64,000 bases of DNA, taken from Clostridiales bacterium. Lineage in GTDB: Bacteria; Bacillota; Clostridia; Christensenellales; Borkfalkiaceae. A program made the position numbers and the translations under genes. The stretch spans positions 1-64,000 of the forward strand of contig JAFLVP010000001.1 of assembly GCA_022508265.1 (NCBI GenBank). The letters are read 5' to 3'. The notes under the pieces were generated by a model. That model saw nothing but the letters and a program-made list of their open reading frames with translations, was not told the origin of the DNA and searched no databases. Each line of letters opens with the position of its first letter. The stretch's first letter is position 1. Below are positions 32,177 to 40,784 of the stretch, piece by piece.

Positions 32177-32314
32177 AGCGTACTCCTTCGCCAAAGACCG
32201 ACGCGTTTTGGCAACCAGAAATTGTTCACCCGCATATCATTTATAATCTGCTCTGCAAGAGTTAAACACAAACTGCAAAAATAAATATAAAATAATTGTG
32301 TGGGCATTTCACAC

Positions 32315-32343
32315 TTGCAAATTGCGCCGTACCGTGATACAAT
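32315..32343 (+). promoter_or_regulatory. Promoter of trmB, placed for a leaderless transcript
   Basis: TTGCAA at 32315-32320, a 17-bp spacer and TACAAT at 32338-32343, then six bases to the ATG at 32350. No ribosome binding site is present between them. Confidence 0.65.
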
Positions 32344-32349
32344 ATGTGT

Positions 32350-33018
32350 ATGAGAATGCACAAAAAAGCCCATTTAGAAGAGAGAATTGCTTCGTGCGGG
32401 GGTATCGTAACCGTTGCAGACCTTTCGGATAAAAATATGCAGCGCGCGGCTACCGTGAAGGAGCATTTGGATTTTACGAAAATTTTCAAAAATACCAATC
32501 CCGTCCATCTTGAAATCGGTTGCGGGAAGGGCAAGTTCGTTTGCGAAACGGCAAAGCTGTTTCCGGATATCAACTTTTTGGCTTGCGAAAAGATTTCAAA
32601 CGTCTTAATCGAGGCGCTTGAGGCGGTAAAGGAAAGCGGGCTTAAAAACGTCTATTTCCTCAACTGTGCGGCGGAGGTGCTTCCCAAGTATATCCCCGAC
32701 GGGAGTATTGGGCGGGTTTATCTCAACTTTTCCAACCCGCTGCCCAAAGAGGGCTACAAAAAGCAGAGATTGACGCACCCCAAATTTTTGAATATGTATT
32801 CGCAATTTTTAGCGGACGGCGGGGAGATAATTCAAAAGACGGACGATGGAGATTTCTATACTTTTTCGCTTGAAAGCTATAAAGTCTGCGGCTTTGAAAT
32901 ACTTTCCGTGGACGAAAACTACAAGGGGAGCGAAAAGGATATTGAAACCGAGCACGAGAAGAAGTTTAAAAAAGAAGGCAAAAATATATACCGCATAGTT
33001 TGCAAAAAGAGTGGGTGA
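32350..33018 (+). CDS. trmB: tRNA (guanine-N7-)-methyltransferase
   Basis: A 222-residue SAM methyltransferase. It has the HLEIGCGKGKFVCETA binding loop (about 47-62), the family's GRVYLNFSNPLPKEGYKKQRL region (about 116-136, a variant of NFSDPWPK with W and D replaced) and a C-terminal DENYKGSEKDIETEHEKKF. It methylates G46 in the variable loop of tRNAs. ATG 32350 is chosen because a -10 box ends seven bases before it and the N-terminus then matches the family (MRMHKKA). The stop is followed after 2 bp by the phosphoesterase gene. Confidence 0.92.
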   Translation: MRMHKKAHLEERIASCGGIVTVADLSDKNMQRAATVKEHLDFTKIFKNTNPVHLEIGCGKGKFVCETAKLFPDINFLACEKISNVLIEALEAVKESGLKNVYFLNCAAEVLPKYIPDGSIGRVYLNFSNPLPKEGYKKQRLTHPKFLNMYSQFLADGGEIIQKTDDGDFYTFSLESYKVCGFEILSVDENYKGSEKDIETEHEKKFKKEGKNIYRIVCKKSG

Positions 33019-33020
33019 AT

Positions 33021-33818
33021 ATGGTGTGGCTGTGGGTTAGTTTGGGCATATTAGGTGGTGTATTGCTGATTTCGCTTTTTTTGGCGCTTGGCAATAACCT
33101 GATTTGCACAACGCGTCATACGCTTAAAATCGAGGGGCTTGAAAGGCAGGTGCGCATAGTTCAGGTCTCCGATTTGCACGGAAAATCGTTCGGCAAAAAC
33201 AATATAAGGTTAATTGAAAAGGTCATAGGAGAGCGCCCCGATTTTATTGCGGTAACGGGGGATATAATTCACCGCTATACCGAAAGGAATAAGCGGGTTG
33301 CGCTTCGCCTCATATCCTCGCTCTGCGAAATTGCCCCCGTGCTCTATATTGCGGGAAATCACGAACTCCGCAACAAGGGTTACAGGTTTTTCAGACGGGA
33401 TTTAATGGAGGCGGGAGCGCGTATTTTGGATGATTGCCCCCATACTATATGCGATTTAACTGTGGTTGGGCTAAAATGTTCGTCGCTCAAAAACGATAAA
33501 ATTCATTCCGTCACACCAAAGGATAAAGGCGTAAAAATACTGCTTGCGCATATGCCGCAGTTCATAGAAAAATATGCAAAGGCGGGGTACGACGCGGTGC
33601 TAAGCGGGCATGCGCACGGCGGCCAGTGGAGAATACCTTTTACCCACAGGGGAATTTACGCCCCCGGTCAGGGTTTGTTCCCCAAATACACCGAGGGAGT
33701 GCATACCTGCGGTAAAACGCGTATGGTTATTTCCCGAGGGCTGGGCAATTCACAGTTTCCGATAAGGCTTTTCAATCGTCCCGAGCTGATTACCGTAAAT
33801 TTAATTCCCGAAAAATAA
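33021..33818 (+). CDS. Membrane-anchored metallophosphoesterase (YkuE/YaeI-like)
   Basis: A 265-residue protein. One N-terminal membrane helix (about 2-24) precedes a calcineurin-type phosphoesterase domain. All five metal motifs are visible: VSDLHG (about 48-53), VTGDIIH, AGNHE (about 112-116), HMPQF and SGHAHGGQW (about 199-207). Related enzymes act on phospholipid headgroups such as UDP-diacylglucosamine or remove phosphate from lipoteichoic acid precursors; the substrate here is not known. It is coupled to trmB. Confidence 0.9.
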   Translation: MVWLWVSLGILGGVLLISLFLALGNNLICTTRHTLKIEGLERQVRIVQVSDLHGKSFGKNNIRLIEKVIGERPDFIAVTGDIIHRYTERNKRVALRLISSLCEIAPVLYIAGNHELRNKGYRFFRRDLMEAGARILDDCPHTICDLTVVGLKCSSLKNDKIHSVTPKDKGVKILLAHMPQFIEKYAKAGYDAVLSGHAHGGQWRIPFTHRGIYAPGQGLFPKYTEGVHTCGKTRMVISRGLGNSQFPIRLFNRPELITVNLIPEK

Positions 33819-33821
33819 AAT

Positions 33822-33847
33822 AGGCTTCCCGGACGGGAAGCCTTTTA
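33822..33847 (+). terminator. Bidirectional terminator between convergent genes
   Basis: A perfect 10-bp stem AGGCTTCCCG/CGGGAAGCCT with a two-base spacer, flanked by T and A runs, serving both strands. Confidence 0.85.
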
Positions 33848-33857
33848 AGCTTAAATT

Positions 33858-34796
33858 TTATTTGCATAGAAGGGCGAGTACGGCTTTTACGGTATGTAGC
33901 TTGTTTTCCGCCTGCAATAAGGTTATGCTCTTATTGCCGTCGATAATTTCCGCCGTAACCTCCACATCCCGCCTTGCGGGCAGCGCATGCATAAACTTTA
34001 CGTCGGGCGAGCAGTAGGAGAGCAGAGTCTTGTTTACCTGATAGGGCAAAAGAATTGATTTTTCCTTTTCGGAAAGGTTGAGGTGGTACTCGTAGTTGTC
34101 CGTATAGACGAAGTCCGCGCCCTTTACGCCCTCCGCAGGGTTAAGGCAGACGTTTATTTTGCCGTACTGGCGGGCGTTGTCGAGGGCGGCTTTGGGGATT
34201 GAAAATTCTTCGGGGCAGGAAACGCTGACCTCGAGTCCGCACTTTACCGCACCCGTAATTAAAGAAATTGCGTTGCTCGTACACTTTCCGACGTACGCAA
34301 GCTTAACTCCTTCAAGCTTTCTCGCTTTTTCCCAGATAGTGAACAAATCCCCGATAGTCTGAAGAGGTGCGCCGTACTCGTTAAAGGTGTTAATTACGGG
34401 CAGTTCGGACACCGCACAGAAGGTATCCAACTCCTTTTGGGGCGTTCCTCGGGTAATCAGCGCACCTACGCCGTAGCGCGAAATGACATTTACGATGTCC
34501 TGAATATTCTCGCCCGCCCGCATATCGCTCTCGCTGTACGGCAAATCGATACTTGCACCTCCGAGCTGGCGAATACCTATCTCGAGGGCGGAGCGCGTAC
34601 GGAGCGAGGTGTCGGAAAACAGAAAGGCTATGGTTACGCCCTTTAAAATCCGGCAGTCCTCTTTTGCGATAAATTTTGCCTTCATTACCTTTGAAGCGTA
34701 CAAAAGCTCGAAGAGCTCCTCGGTGGAGAAATCCGAAATTTTTGTCATATGGGTATGAGATACGCCGTATGAAGGTTTATATCTGTTAATATCCAT
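33858..34796 (-). CDS. Carbamoyltransferase-family protein (OTC-like), non-canonical active site
   Basis: A 312-residue protein with the two-domain fold of ornithine carbamoyltransferase, recognisable along its length. Several catalytic motifs deviate. The phosphate-binding STRTR is SLRTR, as in acetyl- or succinylornithine enzymes. The carbamoyl-phosphate motif HPxQ is APLQ, the ornithine-site DxWxSMG region is DNYEYH, and HCLP is HALP. It may act on another amine, be poorly active, or be regulatory; naming it argF would be unsafe. No arginine-pathway gene is adjacent. The terminator on its right side is shared with the phosphoesterase gene. Confidence 0.75.
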   Translation of the reverse strand: MDINRYKPSYGVSHTHMTKISDFSTEELFELLYASKVMKAKFIAKEDCRILKGVTIAFLFSDTSLRTRSALEIGIRQLGGASIDLPYSESDMRAGENIQDIVNVISRYGVGALITRGTPQKELDTFCAVSELPVINTFNEYGAPLQTIGDLFTIWEKARKLEGVKLAYVGKCTSNAISLITGAVKCGLEVSVSCPEEFSIPKAALDNARQYGKINVCLNPAEGVKGADFVYTDNYEYHLNLSEKEKSILLPYQVNKTLLSYCSPDVKFMHALPARRDVEVTAEIIDGNKSITLLQAENKLHTVKAVLALLCK

Positions 34797-34850
34797 AAAA
34801 GTACCTGTAGCTTTAAATTTCTTATATTATATCAGTTTTCGGGTTGAAAC

Positions 34851-35447
34851 TCAACCTTTTGAGCGCTCTATCCGAGAAAATATGCAGCCGCAGTAGTCCT
34901 GACGGTACAAATTATGCTCTTTGGACAGCTTTATGCTCTGCAAATAGCCGTTTTTCTTTTTGAAATCGGAGGGAAGCCACATCTCGCCTCCTATTCTTTG
35001 TCCTATCTCGTTTATTTTTTCGGCGTTCTTTAAGGGGCTTACGGTCAAAGTGGTGGTAAAGAAATCAAAATTTTGCTCCTTTGCGATTTCGTAGGTCCTT
35101 TGAAGGCGAAGCTCAAAGCATTTTTCGCATCGCTCGCCCCCCTCTTTGCAGTGCTCCAGGCCCTTTACGGCGTCGTAAAATAGGCTTTCGTCGTGGTCGC
35201 AGTCTATAAATTGCGCCCAGCCCGTCTCTTCGATAAAGCGTATCAGCTCTGCCTTTCTGCGTTCGTATTCCTCGCTCTCGATGTTGGGGTTGTAAAAAAG
35301 AACGCAAATTTCCACTTCTCCCTTGAGTCTTTCAAGGCAGGCAGAGGAACAGGGCGCGCAGCAGCAGTGCAAAAGCAGTTTTTTGCCCTTTTCGGCGGAG
35401 GATAGTCGGTTTGTCATCATTTCGTCGTAGTTTGCGTGCATATTCAA
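34851..35447 (-). CDS. queH: Epoxyqueuosine reductase QueH
   Basis: A 198-residue protein with the QueH cysteine signatures HCCCAPCSSAC (about 27-37), ERCEKCFELRL (about 103-113) and QDYCGCIFS (about 184-192), which bind a 4Fe-4S cluster and a second metal site. QueH reduces epoxyqueuosine to queuosine, the last step of queuosine synthesis in tRNAs, replacing QueG in many anaerobes. The other queuosine genes are not in the window. It lies upstream of the carbamoyltransferase gene on the same strand. Confidence 0.92.
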   Translation of the reverse strand: MNMHANYDEMMTNRLSSAEKGKKLLLHCCCAPCSSACLERLKGEVEICVLFYNPNIESEEYERRKAELIRFIEETGWAQFIDCDHDESLFYDAVKGLEHCKEGGERCEKCFELRLQRTYEIAKEQNFDFFTTTLTVSPLKNAEKINEIGQRIGGEMWLPSDFKKKNGYLQSIKLSKEHNLYRQDYCGCIFSRIERSKG

Positions 35448-35594
35448 AGTTTAACATATATCCCGTCTAATTACAAGTATTTTAAAAATTTAACAAAAAT
35501 TGCCGTGTTTAAGGTTTGAAAATCGTGATATTTATGTTATGATGTTTATATAAACTTTACCGAGAGCAGTTGTATAAATATTTTGGAGAGCATT

Positions 35595-36818
35595 ATGTCA
35601 AGTTTGAAAGTTGCAGGACTCAATAAAATTTACCCGTCGGGCGCAACCGCGCTTTACGATATAAATTTCGAAACGCAGGACAAGGAGTTTATCGTCATAA
35701 TCGGCGGGGAGTCGAGCGGTAAATCCTCCCTCCTTCGCGTTATTGCGGGGTTGGAAGACGCTACGGACGGAAAGATTGAGATAGGCGGAACGGATATGAC
35801 CGAGGTTCATCCCAAGGACAGAAACGTGGCGATGATTTTCAGACACGACACCCTCTATCCCGATTTGAACGTGTTTGAAAATATGGCGTTCGGCTTAAAG
35901 CAGAGAAAGGCGCCTGCTGCCCTTATCGACCAGCGCGTTAAAGCCGTTTCAAAAATTCTGGGACTCGACGAGGTGCTGTACCGCAAGCCCAAGGCGCTGA
36001 CTGCGGCGGCAAAGCAGAGGGTCGCGCTCGGAAGGGCAATCGCGAGGGAGCCCAAGCTGTATCTTTTGGACGAGCCCTTGGAGGGGTTCGACGAAAAGCT
36101 TCGGGCGGATATGCTCAACCTCATTATTAACGTTCAGGCGAGAATGGAGGGCACCTTCGTCTACGCAACAAAGAACCTCTCCGAGGCAATGACGATAGGC
36201 ACGCGCATTATAGTTTTGAAGAACGGACTTATTCAGCAGATAGACACCCCCGCAAACCTCTACGACTATCCCGCAAACGCGTACGTTGCCTTCTATATCG
36301 GCGCACCAACCGTAAACTTTATCAAGGGCGCAAAGATTGTAAAAGAGGGAGAAAATTATATTGTCTCGTTTAACGGCGGCGCGCTTAACCTCCCCGAAAA
36401 CATAGTAAAGCGGTTTGAAAACATCGAAGATTATGCAAATAACGGAAAGCAGGTTTGGCTTGGGATACGCCCCGAGGACTGCACTGCCGTAAAGGACGGA
36501 GGAGTGCTTTCGGGCACCGTTTTAAAGGTTGAAAGCGACGGCGACAGAACATACGCCGAAATTGCCGCAGATGGCGTTATTTCGATGATAGTAGGGGGGC
36601 AATCGACTTTACAAAGGGAGGAAAAGTGCCAAATCGAGATAGATTTGACCAGGCTTTTAATATTTGACGGCGACACGAGGCTGACCCTTTTGACCCGCGA
36701 CGGCGGTTATAAAAATACGGGCTTTGCAGACGCCGAATTTACTCCCATGCCCATAGACGACGAAAACAAAATAGTCGAAAAATTAAAACCCAAAAAGGAA
36801 GTAAAAAAGAAGAAATAA
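35595..36818 (+). CDS. ABC ATPase of the MalK/UgpC type with degenerate motifs
   Basis: A 407-residue protein built like a carbohydrate-importer ATPase, with an N-terminal nucleotide-binding domain (about 1-235) and a C-terminal TOBE-type regulatory domain. Walker A (GGESSGKSS) and Walker B with glutamate (LYLLDEP) are intact. The Q-loop glutamine is Arg (FRHDTLYP), the LSGGQ signature is LTAAAK, and the H-loop histidine is Lys (YATKNL). No permease or binding-protein gene is nearby. It may bind ATP without normal transport catalysis. The start at ATG 35595 follows TTGGAGAG. Confidence 0.88.
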   Translation: MSSLKVAGLNKIYPSGATALYDINFETQDKEFIVIIGGESSGKSSLLRVIAGLEDATDGKIEIGGTDMTEVHPKDRNVAMIFRHDTLYPDLNVFENMAFGLKQRKAPAALIDQRVKAVSKILGLDEVLYRKPKALTAAAKQRVALGRAIAREPKLYLLDEPLEGFDEKLRADMLNLIINVQARMEGTFVYATKNLSEAMTIGTRIIVLKNGLIQQIDTPANLYDYPANAYVAFYIGAPTVNFIKGAKIVKEGENYIVSFNGGALNLPENIVKRFENIEDYANNGKQVWLGIRPEDCTAVKDGGVLSGTVLKVESDGDRTYAEIAADGVISMIVGGQSTLQREEKCQIEIDLTRLLIFDGDTRLTLLTRDGGYKNTGFADAEFTPMPIDDENKIVEKLKPKKEVKKKK

Positions 36819-36820
36819 AT

Positions 36821-36851
36821 TTCATCCCTCCGAACAGCTCGGAGGGATGAA
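36821..36851 (+). terminator. Terminator of the ABC ATPase gene
   Basis: A perfect 13-bp stem TTCATCCCTCCGA/TCGGAGGGATGAA; the downstream T tail is weak. Confidence 0.7.
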
Positions 36852-36912
36852 TTTATAAAGTAAAGCGTTTAAAAAAGTAAAGTTAAGGCAATAACCTACC
36901 GGTAATAAGACT

Positions 36913-37782
36913 ATGTGGAGCGTACTAACCGATTCGCTTCTGGACACGTTAAAGGTGTTTCCGTTTCTGCTTCTCATATATATTCTCATAGAGGTATTGG
37001 AACACAGAACGACTCTCGTCCAGAACAGAAAAATTTTACAGGGCAAGCTTGCCCCTTTGATTGGCTCGGCTACGGGAATAATTCCGCAGTGCGGGTTTTC
37101 CGTTATGGCGGCAAAGCTGTACGATAGCGGACTTATACGCACGGGCACCATAGCCGCGGTGTTTATCGCCACCTCTGACGAGGCGCTTATCATAATGATT
37201 TCCAATTTTGACTTCGCCGCTTGGGTCATGCCCATTATTTTAATTAAGCTGACAGTTGCGATTGGGGTTGGGTATTTAGTCAATTTCCTGTATTCTGCCG
37301 AAAAGCTTACGGAAACGGGGCTTATAGCCGACGTGCCGGCGCAGTTCTGTTGCGACGAGCACGGCGAAAAATCGGATATAAGCGTCTACTTTGTCTCGCC
37401 TCTTTTGCACTCGCTTAAAATTGCCTTCTACATCTTTATCGTAAATTTCGTGTTCGGCGCAATATTCTTCGAAGTCGGCGAGGACGCGTTTGCCTCGGCA
37501 ATGATGGGCGGAAAGTTTATCGAACCGCTCATAACTGCGCTTGTAGGGCTTATTCCCAACTGCGCTTCGAGCGCAATTTTGACGGAGACCTTCATAAAGG
37601 GCGGCATATGCTTCGGAAGCTTGGTAGGGGGACTGTGTTCAAACGCCGGGCTCGGTCTCGTGGTGCTGTTTAAAAACGGCAAAAGGCTTAAAAAGAATAT
37701 TGTCCTGGTCGTATGTCTATACTTCGTCGCCGTGGCTACGGGGCTTGCCGTAAACGGCATTATGACCCTTTTGGGATTTTAA
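36913..37782 (+). CDS. ArsP_2/DUF2899-type heavy-metal or manganese transporter
   Basis: A 289-residue polytopic membrane protein with about eight to ten hydrophobic segments in two related halves. The repeat signature GSATGIIPQCGFS (about 51-63) recurs as GLIPNCASSA (about 215-224); these paired Pro-Cys loops mark the putative manganese/heavy-metal transporter family. The substrate is not proven. No metal regulator or riboswitch is visible next to it. A hydrophilic loop with CCDEHGEKSD separates the halves. Confidence 0.82.
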   Translation: MWSVLTDSLLDTLKVFPFLLLIYILIEVLEHRTTLVQNRKILQGKLAPLIGSATGIIPQCGFSVMAAKLYDSGLIRTGTIAAVFIATSDEALIIMISNFDFAAWVMPIILIKLTVAIGVGYLVNFLYSAEKLTETGLIADVPAQFCCDEHGEKSDISVYFVSPLLHSLKIAFYIFIVNFVFGAIFFEVGEDAFASAMMGGKFIEPLITALVGLIPNCASSAILTETFIKGGICFGSLVGGLCSNAGLGLVVLFKNGKRLKKNIVLVVCLYFVAVATGLAVNGIMTLLGF

Positions 37783-37803
37783 TTAACTCTTAAAATTATG
37801 TTC

Positions 37804-37830
37804 GCGCCGAGACCGTCTCGGCGTTTTTTT
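37804..37830 (+). terminator. Terminator of the transporter gene
   Basis: Stem GCCGAGAC/GTCTCGGC around a single C, followed by seven T residues. Confidence 0.9.
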
Positions 37831-37919
37831 GTTGCCCGCGGGCATATATGCTTTAAACTTAAACGCGCGGCATATATTTTTAAGCGTTTATTTATTTTGT
37901 GCGCGTACGCGTAAAACAG

Positions 37920-37948
37920 TTGTAAAATTTTTTGCTTTGTGTTATGAT
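37920..37948 (+). promoter_or_regulatory. Sigma-A promoter of the membrane-protein/methyltransferase operon
   Basis: TTGTAA at 37920-37925, a 17-bp spacer and TATGAT at 37943-37948, the same boxes as at ispE but with a normal 24-nt leader. Confidence 0.75.
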
Positions 37949-37978
37949 TTTAGCGATTAACAAAATTAGGGAACTGTT

Positions 37979-39232
37979 ATGGCAATAAATGTAAGCAACC
38001 TCGAAGGTAAAGAAATTACCGACGATTTCGTGAGAAAAGCCACACCGACGGGCAGATGGGGCTACACTTGGAGTGTCTTTAAAGCTTCGTTTTTAAAGCT
38101 TATTCTGCTCAATATTTTCATACTTATCAGCTTTGCCCCCGGCATTGCCGTAATTATGTTCCGCAACATCTACGTTGGGGATATACTCGGCGGAGCCTAT
38201 CAATTCAACACAAGCATTATTCACGTACCCGTGGGCAACATAACGGGCTTGACCGAAATGTTAATACTCTCGGCAGACCTGCGGTTCTATTCGCTGCTTA
38301 TCGTGGCGGGCTTTATCGCCTCTTTGGGCATATCGGGTGCAACCTACTGCATAAGAAAGATACTTTTAACCAACGGACAGTTCAGTATTAAAAACTTCTT
38401 CCACGGCATAAAGGTGGGCTATTTCAACACCCTTTTGCCCGTAACCCTGTTTATGGTTATGTTCTTTATGTCCAAAATCGTAGGCGATTGGAAGAACGTG
38501 GAGTATGCGATAGGCGGAAATAAAGCAGGGGCTATGACGGCGTACGTATTTGCAATTATCGCAACCGTGCTAATGGGTATATATTGCGCCTGGCTCTACG
38601 CCGTCGGCACCAACTACCGCGTTAAGTTTACACAGCTTTTCAAAAACTCCTTCGTTATGCTCATAGGTACCCCCCTGCAGACGGTATTTATGGCGGCTTT
38701 CGCGCTTATACCCGTCTGGTTCTTCCTTTTGGGCGGGCTTATGCAGACGCTGTCCTATATTATGTTTATATTCATAGGCTTTATCTTCGTAATTTTAAGC
38801 TGGATATCCTACTCGCAGTGGGCGTTCGATTTGTTTATAACCCCCAACTTAAAGGCGGCGCAAGAGGATTTGAACTCCAAAAAGACGCCCAAGCAGCTAC
38901 AGGAGGAGAAGGCGGAAGCCGACAGACAGACCGCAAGGGCACTGCTTGCCGCAGGCAAGAGCGAGCTTGCAAGCAAGCCCGTTATGCCCATTGAGGGCAA
39001 GTGCGGAGTTGCGCGCACGGCGGTAACTTTCAGAAGGGACGATATAGCTTTGGCGGATACAAACCGGGAAAAGCTAAAAGAAAATATTGCAAATTACGAA
39101 AAAGAGCATATAAACGACCCCGTCTACGTGGAATACAACAAGATGTTCCAGGACAGGGAAAAGGCTCTTCAGGACGAGCCTAAAAAGGGCAAAAAGAAGA
39201 AGAAAATAAGTTCGGACAACCTCTTAAAATGA
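37979..39232 (+). CDS. Polytopic membrane protein with charged C-terminal tail, unknown function
   Basis: A 417-residue protein. About six membrane segments lie between residues 35 and 285, and a lysine- and glutamate-rich cytoplasmic tail of about 125 residues follows. The N-terminal GRWGYTWSVFKASFLKL and following helices resemble DUF624/YesL-like proteins only loosely. Its stop overlaps the start of the methyltransferase gene (ATGA), so the two are translated together. The function is unknown. Confidence 0.75.
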   Translation: MAINVSNLEGKEITDDFVRKATPTGRWGYTWSVFKASFLKLILLNIFILISFAPGIAVIMFRNIYVGDILGGAYQFNTSIIHVPVGNITGLTEMLILSADLRFYSLLIVAGFIASLGISGATYCIRKILLTNGQFSIKNFFHGIKVGYFNTLLPVTLFMVMFFMSKIVGDWKNVEYAIGGNKAGAMTAYVFAIIATVLMGIYCAWLYAVGTNYRVKFTQLFKNSFVMLIGTPLQTVFMAAFALIPVWFFLLGGLMQTLSYIMFIFIGFIFVILSWISYSQWAFDLFITPNLKAAQEDLNSKKTPKQLQEEKAEADRQTARALLAAGKSELASKPVMPIEGKCGVARTAVTFRRDDIALADTNREKLKENIANYEKEHINDPVYVEYNKMFQDREKALQDEPKKGKKKKKISSDNLLK

Positions 39233-39954
39233 TAAACGGAGCTTACTCCGCGATAGGCGGAATTTTCGAACGGCTAAATAAAGACTGCGGCTATTTTCAA
39301 TGGTCGCAGTATTTAATTAAAACGCTAAAATGTGAGAACGCGGGTTTAAAGGGCGCGGACGTAGGTTGCGGAAACGGGTACTTCACGCGCGCGCTTGAAA
39401 AGTCGGGCTACGATATGATAGGCATAGACAGCTCGCCCGAAATGCTCTCCGAGGCAGTAAACTTGGCGAGAAAAGAGGGTATTCGCGCTCCCTTCGTGCA
39501 GGGCGATATAAAAAGACTTGCCCTCGGCTTTAAGGCGGATTTCATAGTCGCTATCAACGACGTTATAAATTATATTCCGCAAACCGAGCTTGAAAAGACC
39601 TTCAAAAAGGTTCACTCAAATCTCAAAAAGGGCGGAATTTTCATCTTTGATATAAGCTCGGAATACAAGCTGCGCACTCTTTTGGGCAACAATCTTTTTT
39701 GCGAGGATGAGGAGGATTACAGCCTGATTTGGTTCAACACGCTGTTTGAGGACAGGGTTGAAATGAATTTAACCTTGTATTCAAGCAAAGGCGACGGCGT
39801 CTATTCGCGCAAGGACGAGAGGCATATTCAGTATATCCACAGCGAAAGCGGGCTTTTGCAAATTTTGCAGAGTGCGGGGTTTACCGTCAGGTGTGAGGGG
39901 CATCTCGGCGGCAGTAAAGAACAAAGAATAAATTTTATCTGTAAGAAAATTTGA
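39229..39954 (+). CDS. Class I SAM-dependent methyltransferase
   Basis: A 241-residue protein with the Rossmann SAM-binding motif GADVGCGNGYFTRAL (about 42-56), the acidic ribose-binding GIDSSPEML (about 64-72) and motif II (FIVAINDVINYI). The substrate is unknown; the sequence belongs to the broad Methyltransf_25-like group. It is coupled to the preceding membrane-protein gene, and hslO follows after 3 bp. Confidence 0.85.
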   Translation: MINGAYSAIGGIFERLNKDCGYFQWSQYLIKTLKCENAGLKGADVGCGNGYFTRALEKSGYDMIGIDSSPEMLSEAVNLARKEGIRAPFVQGDIKRLALGFKADFIVAINDVINYIPQTELEKTFKKVHSNLKKGGIFIFDISSEYKLRTLLGNNLFCEDEEDYSLIWFNTLFEDRVEMNLTLYSSKGDGVYSRKDERHIQYIHSESGLLQILQSAGFTVRCEGHLGGSKEQRINFICKKI

Positions 39955-39957
39955 AAT

Positions 39958-40782
39958 ATGAACAAATTATATAAGACGCTTTTATTTAATAACGAGGTTT
40001 CGCTCTCCGTGCTCGACACGCGCGAGCTCGTGCAGGCTGCAATCAATATTCACAGGCTCGACGACAAATCGGCGGAGCTGCTCGGCGGTATGCTCACGGC
40101 GTGCGCATATATGGCGGGCTGCCTAAAAAGCGAGCGCGGCGCCGTTTCCCTGACCGTAAAATCGGGGGACAACAGCGCTACTGTCAGCGTTTCGGGCGAT
40201 ATCAACGGGCATATAAGAGGTTATATCGACGGCGGAGAAAGGGGTCTGAAGGGCGGCACGCTCACGGTAATTAAAGAGGACGGACTCTTTCGCCCCTTTA
40301 TCGGCACGAGCGAGCTTAAAAGCGACAGCGTATCCGAAAATTTAATGCAGTACTTCCATATGAGCGAGCAGGTTGAAACTGCCGTAGCTATCGGCGTAAA
40401 GGTCAAGGACGGCAAGTGTATTGCGGCGGGCGGCGTCGTTATGCAGCTTCTCCCCGGCACGAGCGAGGAGAGTATGGACAGTGCGGAAAACGCGATGCAG
40501 CACTTTGTAAACGCCGCGGAAGTCGTCGAAAAATACGGCGCGGAAGGCATTTTGAAAAATTATTTCGGGCTGTCGGGCGAGGAGAGGGGAATTTATATTC
40601 TGTTTCCCGAATATAAGTGTAATTGTTCGCGCAAAAAAATAGAGGGGGTCATTATGCCCCTCGGATATAGCGAGCTTTTGAAAATTATCGACGAAGAGGG
40701 TGGCGTAAAGGTGCATTGTCACTACTGCAACACCGACTATTCGTTCTCTAAAGATGAGATAGAGGAGCTTTTTAAAGACTGA
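39958..40782 (+). CDS. hslO: Redox-regulated chaperone Hsp33
   Basis: A 274-residue Hsp33. The N-terminal substrate-binding domain contains GGMLTACAYMAGCLKSE. The C-terminal redox switch has the four zinc-binding cysteines as CNCSRKK (about 221-227) and CHYCNTDYSFSKDE (about 253-266). Under oxidative stress the zinc is released and the protein becomes an unfolding-binding holdase. It sits in a tight four-gene run with intergenic gaps of 2-3 bp or overlaps. Confidence 0.96.
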   Translation: MNKLYKTLLFNNEVSLSVLDTRELVQAAINIHRLDDKSAELLGGMLTACAYMAGCLKSERGAVSLTVKSGDNSATVSVSGDINGHIRGYIDGGERGLKGGTLTVIKEDGLFRPFIGTSELKSDSVSENLMQYFHMSEQVETAVAIGVKVKDGKCIAAGGVVMQLLPGTSEESMDSAENAMQHFVNAAEVVEKYGAEGILKNYFGLSGEERGIYILFPEYKCNCSRKKIEGVIMPLGYSELLKIIDEEGGVKVHCHYCNTDYSFSKDEIEELFKD

Positions 40783-40784
40783 AC

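Noticed and set aside
36819-36912. A metal-sensing riboswitch before the transporter gene
   Set aside because: The 94-bp gap contains mostly the terminator of the previous gene and no yybP-ykoY-like or other recognisable aptamer.
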